Below, one piece after another: positions 1 through 6,188 of a DNA stretch of 21,815 nucleotides. The stretch is from assembly GCA_003644265.1 (NCBI GenBank), contig QNBX01000069.1, positions 1 to 21,815 of the forward strand, written 5' to 3'. The notes below the pieces were generated by a model. That model saw only the letters and a program-made list of their open reading frames with translations, was not told the origin of the DNA and searched no databases. A program made the position numbers and the translations under genes. This DNA is from Planctomycetota bacterium (GTDB lineage: Bacteria; Planctomycetota; B15-G4). Numbering within the stretch: position 1 is the first letter of the stretch; every line of letters begins with the position of its first letter.

Positions 1-354
1 GACGGTAGCGACGGGTCGGGCGAACAGAGGTTGATCCCGCCGTCGGTTGCCCCCGCGTCGGCACGGTTGATGATGATCCCCCCATAGGGTTTGAACCCAT
101 CGGATCATCTCCCCTCCGGGGACTGGGGTCCCCCGGGCCGGTCCCAGAGGAACTCAGGGACCGGGGTCCAGAGGAGATGATGACATCGTTCAAATCCCTA
201 AGGGGGGGATCATCTACTCCCCGTGACCGCGCAGTCCCCCGTGCTAGAATGCACTCAGTTCTGAGACCCATCCGAGCGGCCGTTCGCGGCCTCCATTCCA
301 AGCTAGCTCTGAGTCCCTCCCCGCGGCCCCAACGGCCGCCTGCTTGGAGCTGGC
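1..354. other. Non-coding region rich in nested inverted repeats
   Basis: No convincing gene is seen here; the ORFs crossing it are shadows of the methyltransferase gene or low-complexity frames. It holds several dyads. The left dyad is at 72-114, with GATGATCC at 72-79 facing GGATCATC at 102-109. A hairpin GGGGAC/GTCCCC sits at 118-133, and another, CCGGTCCC/GGGACCGG, at 138-164 with an 11-nt loop. The right dyad is at 171-214. Smaller hairpins lie near the first gene: CTCAG/CTGAG at 254-265, GGCCG-TTCG-CGGCC at 278-291 and GCGGCC/GGCCGC at 323-339. Such density suggests an attachment, resolution, packaging or replication site rather than a plain promoter. No clear -35/-10 pair could be assigned. 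Confidence 0.6.
72..214. repeat. Pair of ~43-bp imperfect inverted dyads
   Basis: The stretch 72-114 and the stretch 171-214 are imperfect reverse complements of each other. The outer 12 bases match perfectly (GATGATCCCCCC at 72-83 against GGGGGGATCATC at 203-214). The inner ends share GAGATGAT, and the middles share GTTCAAA followed by CCCTA. Each arm is also roughly a dyad in itself, with GATGAT-type and ATCATC-type ends about 40 bases apart. Between them are two further hairpins. This arrangement, two paired-half-site units in opposite orientation, resembles recombinase or partition-protein binding loci. The GTTCAAAyCCCT motif also resembles a tRNA T-arm, but no cloverleaf can be drawn. 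Confidence 0.65.
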
Positions 355-1719
355 ATGGACGGTCTCACCGAAGGACTCCAGGTTCGCCGTGTGTCCCTGG
401 ACGCGTTGCGCCCGGACCCGGCGAACCCCCGCGCCCACGACGCCGCCAACCTTGCGGCCATCAAGGCCAGCCTGGCCCGCTTCGGGCAGGCCGAGCCACT
501 GGTGGTTCAGCAGGGCACCCAACGCATCATCGCGGGTCACGGCCGGCTGGCAGCCATGCAGGCGTTGGGTTGGACCGAGTGCCAGGTCGTCGAGCTGCCG
601 GTCACGGACCTGGAGGCGACCGCGCTCGGGATCGCGCTCAACCGTTCGGGCGAACTCGCATCCTGGGATGACGGGGTGCTGGCGCGGCTGCTCACGGAGC
701 TGCGGACCGAGGACGCGCTCGACGGCGTGGGGTTCGACGACAGCGACCTGGACGCTCTGCTGGACCAGCTCCAGGCCGAGACGGGCGACGGCGACCTGGA
801 CCTCGACGCGATCCCGGAGCCGCCCGACAACCCCATCACGCGCCCGGGCGATCTGTGGGCGCTGGGCGACCACCGTCTGCTGTGCGGCGACAGCAGCCTG
901 CCTGCCGACCTCGACCGTCTGCTCGACGGCGCTCCGATCCACCTGGTCAACAGCGACCCGCCGTACAACGTGAAGGTCGAGCCGCGCTCCAACAACGCGA
1001 TCGCCGCGGGCAACTCGTCGTTCAGCCAGACGCACCACCAGAAGCTCGACTTGGCGCGGCACCCGGAGAAGGCCAAGCCCACGACCAAGAAGATGCGGGC
1101 CAAGGACCGTCCGCTGATCAACGACTTCCTGAGCGACGAGGAGTTCGACCGGTTGCTGGCAGCGTGGTTCGGGAACATCGCCCGTGTGCTGCTGCCGGGA
1201 CGTGGGTTCTTCATCTGGGGCGGTTACGCCAACACCGCGAACTACCCGCCTGCGCTGAAAACGGCCGGGCTGTATTTCAGCCAGTCGATTATTTGGGACA
1301 AGCAGCATCCCGTGTTGACCCGCAAGGACTTCATGGGTGCGCACGAGTGGTGTTTCTACGGATGGAAAGAGGGCGCGGCGCATCAGTTCTTCGGGCCGAA
1401 CAACGCGACGGATCTCTGGCAGGTCAAGAAGGTCAACCCGCAGTCGATGGTTCACCTCACCGAAAAGCCGGTGGAGCTGGCCAGCCGTGCGCTGCTCTAC
1501 AGCTCCCGGCGTGGCGAGAACGTCCTCGATCTCTTCGGCGGCAGCGGCTCGACGCTCATGGCCTGCCAGGAGACTCAGCGACGCGGGTTCTTGATGGAGT
1601 TGGACCCGCCCTACTGCGACGTGATCGTCACGCGCTGGCAGAACGCCACCGGCCAGGACGCCACGCTGGACGGGGATGGCCGCACGTTCACCGAGCGCAG
1701 CGCAGAGGTCGAGCCATGA
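355..1719 (+). CDS. ParB-domain / DNA methyltransferase fusion (beta-class)
   Basis: This 454-aa protein has two parts. Residues about 10-110 are a ParB/Srx-like nuclease-fold domain with the motif AGHGRLAA near residue 62 and an N-P-R-x-H segment. Residues about 165-440 are an SAM-dependent amino-methyltransferase. DPPY, the catalytic motif IV, is at 201-204, and FGGSGST, the SAM-binding motif I, begins at 394. The order IV before I marks the beta class (N6-adenine or N4-cytosine). The start is supported by GGAG five bases upstream (346-349). It is the first gene of an operon whose next three genes overlap end to end. This fusion is common next to terminases in phages and prophages, where it probably protects the element's DNA. 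The target sequence cannot be read from the protein. Confidence 0.93.
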   Translation: MDGLTEGLQVRRVSLDALRPDPANPRAHDAANLAAIKASLARFGQAEPLVVQQGTQRIIAGHGRLAAMQALGWTECQVVELPVTDLEATALGIALNRSGELASWDDGVLARLLTELRTEDALDGVGFDDSDLDALLDQLQAETGDGDLDLDAIPEPPDNPITRPGDLWALGDHRLLCGDSSLPADLDRLLDGAPIHLVNSDPPYNVKVEPRSNNAIAAGNSSFSQTHHQKLDLARHPEKAKPTTKKMRAKDRPLINDFLSDEEFDRLLAAWFGNIARVLLPGRGFFIWGGYANTANYPPALKTAGLYFSQSIIWDKQHPVLTRKDFMGAHEWCFYGWKEGAAHQFFGPNNATDLWQVKKVNPQSMVHLTEKPVELASRALLYSSRRGENVLDLFGGSGSTLMACQETQRRGFLMELDPPYCDVIVTRWQNATGQDATLDGDGRTFTERSAEVEP

Positions 1720-1940
1720 CCCTGTATTGGTTCATCGCCGGCGCGTCGCTCTTCGCCACGTTGCTGAACATCGGCAAGCACCGCGTGTGCTTCGCGATCT
1801 GGGTCGTCACCAACACCGTTTGGATGCATGCCGATTGGACCCACGGCCTCCCTGAACAGGCCGCGCTGCACGGCGCCTACCTCTGCCTGGCGCTGTACGG
1901 GTCGTGGCGCTGGCGTCCCCGCCTGGAGACCACGTCATGA
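1716..1940 (+). CDS. Small membrane protein, PnuC-like
   Basis: This is a 74-aa hydrophobic protein whose ATG overlaps the methyltransferase stop codon (ATGA) and whose own stop overlaps the next start (ATGA). Two or three membrane segments are visible: about residues 3-16, 23-36 and 49-62. Its Trp-rich pattern (FAIWVVTN, a W-x-x-D-W segment, then LYGSWRWR) resembles a short stretch of nicotinamide-mononucleotide transporter PnuC. Similar mini-PnuC proteins occur in phage genomes. The length is far below that of a real transporter, so transport function is doubtful. The tight coupling on both sides says it is a true member of the operon. Confidence 0.75.
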   Translation: MTLYWFIAGASLFATLLNIGKHRVCFAIWVVTNTVWMHADWTHGLPEQAALHGAYLCLALYGSWRWRPRLETTS

Positions 1941-2419
1941 GCGGTCGCATCCCGCCCGATGAGGCGCTGGAGTTCTACGTCAACCTCGGCCCCGAGCGCA
2001 GCTACGCGAAGGTCGGCAAGCAGTACGGCGTCTCGAAGCGCAGCGTCACCAAGCACGCCGCCAAGCACGGCTGGAGCCGTCGCCTGCTGGAGATCGAAGC
2101 GTCGGCCCGAGAGCGCAACGAGGCACGCATGGTCGATGCCGTGGACGAGATGAACAAGCGGCACCTCCAGACGGCCAAGGTGATCCAAGCCAAGGGCCTC
2201 GAAGCCTTGCGGGCCATGCCGATCGACTCGGCCATGGGAGCGGTGAGGGCGCTCGACATTGCCCTCAAGCAAGAGCGGTTGGTGCTGGGTGAGCCCACCG
2301 ACCGCAACGCCGTGGCGATCGAGGACGTGATCAAGCGCGAGGCCGCCCGCTGGCTCGGCCCCGCCGGTGCGGACGAGGACTGGGGCAGCTTCGCGAGCGA
2401 CGGGCATGACGAACCGTAG
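1937..2419 (+). CDS. Terminase small subunit-like HTH protein
   Basis: This 160-aa protein begins with a helix-turn-helix near residues 17-46 (RSYAKVGKQYGVSKRSVTKH), the pattern of phage small terminase subunits that bind the packaging site. A charged, probably helical middle part (about 50-110) would serve oligomerisation. The start at 1937 is preferred to the upstream ATG at 1904 because it makes a 4-base overlap with the preceding stop. Its end overlaps the large terminase start by 14 bases. The role is inferred from both fold pattern and position; the sequence itself would also fit a generic phage HTH protein. Confidence 0.78.
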   Translation: MSGRIPPDEALEFYVNLGPERSYAKVGKQYGVSKRSVTKHAAKHGWSRRLLEIEASARERNEARMVDAVDEMNKRHLQTAKVIQAKGLEALRAMPIDSAMGAVRALDIALKQERLVLGEPTDRNAVAIEDVIKREAARWLGPAGADEDWGSFASDGHDEP

Positions 2420-3779
2420 CCTCCACAAGCCCGCGCTGTTCCGCGACCTCGGCTACACGCCGCACGACGGTCAGATCCAGGTGCACAAGAGTACCGCCGA
2501 GCGTCGCGTCGTGGCGTGTGGTGTGCGCTGGGGCAAGACGCTCTGTGCAGCGGCAGAAGCCATGGCAGGCGTGCTGGCGCCGTGCGATCACAGCGTGGGA
2601 TGGGTGGTCGCGCCGACCTACGACTTGGCGCAGAAGGTGCATCGTGAGGTGGTGCGCTTCGCGGTCGAGAAGTTGCGTCACCGTGTCGTGCAGATCCGCG
2701 AGTCGGAGCGGCGTGTCCTCATGCGCAACCTCGGAGGGGGCGTCTCCGAGATCCGTGCCAAGAGCGCCGACAATCCCACATCCTTGCTGGGCGAGGGTCT
2801 GTCCTGGCTGGTCGTGGATGAAGCGTCCCGCCTGCACCCACGCATCTGGCAGGGCTACCTCTCCCAGCGCCTGATCGACAAGCGCGGCTGGGCGCTGCTG
2901 ATCTCGACCCCGAGCGGCAAGGGCTGGTTCCACGAGGCGTACCGGCGTGGGCAGGGTTCGGACGAGAACTGGGCGAGCTGGAACTACCCGAGCTGGAACA
3001 ACCCCTACCTCGACCGTGAGCGCATCGATGCGGAGCGGGCGTTGCTGCCGCAGCGCGTGTTCGACCAGGAGTACGGCGGGCAGTTCCTGGAGGGCGCCGG
3101 CCAGGTCTTCCGCGGCGTGCGCGAGTGTGCGACGGGTGAGTTCGCAGACCCGGATGAGAACCAGACCTACGTCGCGGGACTCGACCTCGCGAAGGTCGCG
3201 GACTTTTCCGTGCTGACGATCCTCGACGGGGACGGGCAGGTGGTGTTCGTGGATCGGTTCCACAGGATTGACTGGTCGGTCCAAGTCGATCGCGTGCGCA
3301 CGGCGTGCGAGCGCTACGGCAACTGTCGCGTGCTGGTGGACAGCACCGGTGCCGGTGAGCCTGTCTTCGAGATCCTGCGCAAGGCCGACGTGCGGGTCGA
3401 GGGCTACAAGTTCACGGCGGGGTCGAAGGCCGCCCTGATCGACAACCTCGCGCTCATGCTCGAGCAGCGCAGCCTGGTCCTGCCCCGTGCCGAGGTGTGT
3501 CCCGAGCTGATCGACGAAATGGAGGCATTCGAGTTCACCGTCACCGACGGCGGCACGGTCCGCACGGGCGCGCCTGGCGGCCAGCACGACGACTGCGTGG
3601 TCTCCCTTGCCTTGGCCGCCTGGATGCGCAACACGCGCGGCCCTGCCGTCTACACGGGGCCTCTGCTGCCGAGCCACGAGGAGCTGGCCATGATTCGCGC
3701 GCAGCGCAACCGACGATGGACCGGCGGTGAGGAGCCCTTGACCGACTCCATGCACAGGGGCCTCATGCGGGAGTTCTGA
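2406..3779 (+). CDS. Phage terminase large subunit
   Basis: This 457-aa protein is the packaging motor. The ATPase has a Walker A-like CGVRWGKT (K44), a Walker B LVVDEAS (D138, E139) and the coupling motif LISTPSGKGWF near residue 168. The C-terminal RNase H-like nuclease starts with GLDLAKVADFS (D260) and continues with VLVDSTGAGEPV and a late acidic/His segment GGQHDDCV. All expected motifs are present, so the enzyme looks intact. An upstream in-frame ATG at 2367 exists, but 2406 gives the shorter overlap with the small subunit. The surprise is downstream: there is no portal or protease gene, only a 46-base gap and an integrase. Confidence 0.95.
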   Translation: MTNRSLHKPALFRDLGYTPHDGQIQVHKSTAERRVVACGVRWGKTLCAAAEAMAGVLAPCDHSVGWVVAPTYDLAQKVHREVVRFAVEKLRHRVVQIRESERRVLMRNLGGGVSEIRAKSADNPTSLLGEGLSWLVVDEASRLHPRIWQGYLSQRLIDKRGWALLISTPSGKGWFHEAYRRGQGSDENWASWNYPSWNNPYLDRERIDAERALLPQRVFDQEYGGQFLEGAGQVFRGVRECATGEFADPDENQTYVAGLDLAKVADFSVLTILDGDGQVVFVDRFHRIDWSVQVDRVRTACERYGNCRVLVDSTGAGEPVFEILRKADVRVEGYKFTAGSKAALIDNLALMLEQRSLVLPRAEVCPELIDEMEAFEFTVTDGGTVRTGAPGGQHDDCVVSLALAAWMRNTRGPAVYTGPLLPSHEELAMIRAQRNRRWTGGEEPLTDSMHRGLMREF

Positions 3780-3792
3780 CGGGCCTCGCAGC

Positions 3793-3809
3793 AGGGCTCG
3801 TCCAGCCCT
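3793..3809. other. Short stem-loop between terminase and integrase
   Basis: AGGGCT and AGCCCT pair around a 5-nt loop in the 46-base gap between the terminase and the integrase. No T-tract follows, so it is not a convincing intrinsic terminator. It could attenuate or mark the module boundary. Confidence 0.35.
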
Positions 3810-3825
3810 CGCTCTGAGACCCGCC

Positions 3826-4680
3826 ATGCGCATCACGACCGCGCTCGACCGCTACGTCCTCCAGCTCCAGGCCGACGGCCGCAGCCCGCACACGATCGTC
3901 CAGGTGCAGCGGCACGTGCGGCTGCTGGCCACATGGATGGCGACGCAGAAGCAGCTCACCGACGTGCGACGCCTGAGGCACGAACACCTGGCGGCGTTTC
4001 TGGCGGACCCTGAGACCACCACGCGTGCGGACGGGCAACCGAAGCTCCCGACGACGCTGAACGCGCTGCGCACGACGATGCGGTCGTTCGGGTCGTACTG
4101 CGATCTGGCGCGCTACGCACCGAGGAACTTCGGGGGGCTCGTGCGTCGGGCGCGTGTGGGGCCACGACCTCCGCGGGCGCTGACCGAGGGCGAGAGCAAA
4201 CGGTTGGTCGCCGCGCTCGATGAGGCCCAGACGCCTGCAGAGCGACGGGACCGTGCGCTGTTCCGGGTGATGCTCGCGACCGGCATCCGCGTGGGATCGG
4301 CGCTGGAAGCCCGCACCGACGACGTGGACTTGGAGGCAGGCGCCTTGCACCTGCGCCACATGAAGGGAGGCGGCACGCTGCTGGTGCCTCTGGACGAGGC
4401 CGTGCGGGCGCTGCTGGCCGAGTACGTCGAGGGCATGCCGACGGGAGCCCTGTTCCCCAGCAAGGACGGTGACCACCTCCAGCGACGATCGATCGCCCTG
4501 CGGTTCAAGGCGTGGATCAAGCGGGCGGGCATCACCCGGGCCGCCAGCCCCCACTCGCTGCGGCACACCTTCGCGACCCGCCTGTACGAGGCGTCTCACG
4601 ACCTGATGCAGGTCCAGCAGCGGCTCGGGCATGCGTCGATCGTCTCGTCCACGGTCTACGCCCGAGCGGGCGCCATCTAG
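3826..4680 (+). CDS. Tyrosine recombinase (integrase)
   Basis: This 284-aa protein has a SAM-like N-terminal core-binding domain (about 1-95) and a catalytic domain (about 115-284). All catalytic residues are visible: Arg155 in ATGIRVGSAL, Lys180 in HMKGGG, His243 and Arg246 in HSLRHTFA, His269 in LGHASI and the nucleophile Tyr278 in TVYARAG. The size and the short C-terminus fit the compact XerC/XerD-like integrases of mobile elements. It probably integrates or resolves the element. No tRNA or clear att core lies just downstream, so the attachment site may be at an element end, possibly the dyads near position 72-214. It is separated by 46 bases from the terminase. Confidence 0.95.
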   Translation: MRITTALDRYVLQLQADGRSPHTIVQVQRHVRLLATWMATQKQLTDVRRLRHEHLAAFLADPETTTRADGQPKLPTTLNALRTTMRSFGSYCDLARYAPRNFGGLVRRARVGPRPPRALTEGESKRLVAALDEAQTPAERRDRALFRVMLATGIRVGSALEARTDDVDLEAGALHLRHMKGGGTLLVPLDEAVRALLAEYVEGMPTGALFPSKDGDHLQRRSIALRFKAWIKRAGITRAASPHSLRHTFATRLYEASHDLMQVQQRLGHASIVSSTVYARAGAI

Positions 4681-4747
4681 GAGGACGCCAGGCCCACGGT
4701 CGTAAATCTGTTCCATAGACCGGCGGACCCACCATAGTGTCCAGGGA

Positions 4748-5854
4748 ATGAACACTCCCTCTGAGCCGGAAGCAGGCAGCATGCCGGCGGATCACGAAGC
4801 GGTTCGCTCATCTCAGCTACCGGCGTGGCTCTCTCCCGTTGAAGACGAGGTCGGGGCGCTTCGAAAGCACTTAGGGCTGCATCAGCCGATCGAAGGTAAT
4901 CTGGCTACGAGCGTTCACATCATGGAGTCCCTGCTGGAACAGGTTCCGCTGCCGCCTGACAATGAGCCACCCGCGGAAGAACTCGCCAGCTACATGGGAC
5001 GGCTACAGGCCGTGCAGGAACTCATGAGCGAGTCGTCTCTGAGCGCGGGACTCGATGCCTACGAATGCTGCCTCGTTGAGGAGTTCCGGGTCTTCGGGAA
5101 CCGCCTGAGCCGAGCTTGGGGCGCGTATTGGGATGCAGTTCTTCCGGCAGTGGCCCGGCACCGAACAGTCGTTGAGATCCCGGGCGGGGGCAAGACTTCG
5201 GTCGTTACGCCACTCTTCTATAGGCGCCATTGGTCTGCGCAGGCAAACGCTCGCCTTGTTCACGGAGCGTTCGTTGCTGACGGTGACACACAATACGCCC
5301 TGCTGAGAACGCTGGGGTCGGGAGCCTGTGTCGCGGACGCACTCGTCGCAGCATCGGCAGGTTGGACCGAACGCTGCTGTGCGGTGGTCCGAGATGCCGA
5401 TGTGCGTCTCCGTAAAGCGATCGGAGCAGGGACAATCGGCGGGATGCGAACGGCACTGGTCGCCCCTGTTCCTGGAGACGGTCGAAGCGGCGAGGCCCAA
5501 CAACACTGGTCTTCCGCGCGCCAAGGAGGGATGCCTGTCATCGGGTGGAGGCCGATCTTGAAGGAACTCAAGATCCCCTGGAGTCGCGGGGCTAAGGACC
5601 GCATCCACCGGCTGAACGCCAGGACGCATGGCCCGATCGGGCGAAAGGGGCGGAGGCCAGCGGTGGACCGCGGCTGCCTCAAGGCCTGGATCGAATCGAC
5701 TGATCAGCGCGCGAGTGATGCCGCCTCCGCGCGCGCCAATCGAACGGTGACACTGCACGACCTCGGTAAGCGCGGTGGTCATCGCGCTGGCGACTTCGGG
5801 ATGAGCCTCAGGACGAGAGTGAACGCCCCTCCGGGCGGCGATTCTTCCAACTGA
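4748..5854 (+). CDS. Hypothetical protein with C-terminal HTH-like segment
   Basis: I do not recognise this 368-aa protein. The frame is supported by G/C-rich third codon positions over most of its length and by the absence of a better frame. Residues 1-100 are acidic and Pro-rich. Residues 100-250 are mixed alpha/beta with several Cys. From about residue 265 the text (GWRPILKELKIPWSRG, then RLNARTHGPI, then LKAWIES) looks like a basic helix-turn-helix DNA-binding unit of the kind seen in phage regulatory proteins. AGGG lies only one base before the ATG, so the start is uncertain; Met12 is an alternative. It stands alone, 67 bases after the integrase and before the control region at 5855, so a regulator of integration or replication is possible. 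Confidence 0.6.
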   Translation: MNTPSEPEAGSMPADHEAVRSSQLPAWLSPVEDEVGALRKHLGLHQPIEGNLATSVHIMESLLEQVPLPPDNEPPAEELASYMGRLQAVQELMSESSLSAGLDAYECCLVEEFRVFGNRLSRAWGAYWDAVLPAVARHRTVVEIPGGGKTSVVTPLFYRRHWSAQANARLVHGAFVADGDTQYALLRTLGSGACVADALVAASAGWTERCCAVVRDADVRLRKAIGAGTIGGMRTALVAPVPGDGRSGEAQQHWSSARQGGMPVIGWRPILKELKIPWSRGAKDRIHRLNARTHGPIGRKGRRPAVDRGCLKAWIESTDQRASDAASARANRTVTLHDLGKRGGHRAGDFGMSLRTRVNAPPGGDSSN

Positions 5855-5908
5855 CCGCTCAATTCTCGACGTAGTTCGACGTACTTCGACGTGCGAACTG
5901 TCAGTTGG
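5847..5908. promoter_or_regulatory. Dyad-bracketed tandem 10-bp repeats (operator or origin candidate)
   Basis: Three consecutive 10-mers, TCTCGACGTA, GTTCGACGTA and CTTCGACGTG (5864-5893), form tandem repeats at one helical turn. They are bracketed by a perfect inverted repeat, CCAACTGA at 5847-5854 and TCAGTTGG at 5901-5908. The site lies directly upstream of the operon that starts with an HTH protein and a primase. It could be the operator of that HTH protein, a replication iteron set or an excisionase binding array. Function is inferred from position and symmetry only. Confidence 0.6.
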
Positions 5909-5966
5909 CCACCTCCATTGAGGGCCGCCGACGATGAGCGCCGGCGGTGCCTCAGAGGAGGCATCC

Positions 5967-6188
5967 ATGTATCTACCCGTATCCACAGGCCAGGCCGCCG
6001 CCCTGTTGGGCGTCACTGAGCCTCGTCTCAACGACCTCGTCCGCCGAGGCAGGATCCACCCCGCACCCGCCATCCACGCCGGACGGAGGCTGTGGGAGCG
6101 AGAGCATCTGATTCAGGCTGCGGAGGATCTGAACCTCCAGCAGGCCACCCTCGACGCAGCACTCGCGGCCGCCGAGGTGCGGTCATGA
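5967..6188 (+). CDS. Excisionase/MerR-like helix-turn-helix protein
   Basis: This 73-aa protein has the pattern of a single-domain HTH_17/excisionase-type DNA-binding protein: a Ser/Thr-rich start, QAAALLGVTEPRLNDLVRRG as the winged HTH, and then RRLWEREHLIQAAEDL as the wing and last helix. A strong Shine-Dalgarno sequence GAGGAGG (5955-5961) stands five bases before ATG 5967, which decides this start over the in-frame ATG at 5934. It heads the long operon and its stop overlaps the primase start (ATGA). It may act on the repeats just upstream, as replication control or as recombination directionality factor for the integrase. Confidence 0.82.
   Translation: MYLPVSTGQAAALLGVTEPRLNDLVRRGRIHPAPAIHAGRRLWEREHLIQAAEDLNLQQATLDAALAAAEVRS

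Noticed and set aside
72..114. tRNA gene suggested by a T-arm-like hairpin on the minus strand (TTCAAAC loop)
   Set aside because: No matching acceptor, D or anticodon arm can be built in the ~75 bases around it; at most it is a tRNA-end remnant or coincidence.
244..1455. Long minus-strand ORF opposite the methyltransferase
   Set aside because: High GC leaves the antisense frame open; the translation is Arg/Val/Gln-rich with no domain, while the plus strand shows clear methyltransferase motifs.
3793..3809. Intrinsic terminator after the terminase
   Set aside because: The stem is short and has no T-tract; listed only as a stem-loop.
260..3822. TCTGAGACCC shared between 260-269 and 3813-3822 as a common promoter or operator
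   Set aside because: It is a single 10-mer pair with no shared surroundings; not enough to call a site.
2331..3836. 501-codon minus-strand ORF opposite the terminase
   Set aside because: It is an antisense shadow; the plus strand carries all terminase motifs.
5180..5206. P-loop-like PGGGKTS in the 4748-5854 protein
   Set aside because: The G-x4-GK[ST] spacing is not met and no Walker B follows, so no ATPase is claimed.
5003..6073. 356-codon minus-strand ORF
   Set aside because: It overlaps the 4748-5854 gene and the regulatory repeats, is Arg/Pro-rich without domain character, and runs through the SD of the HTH gene.
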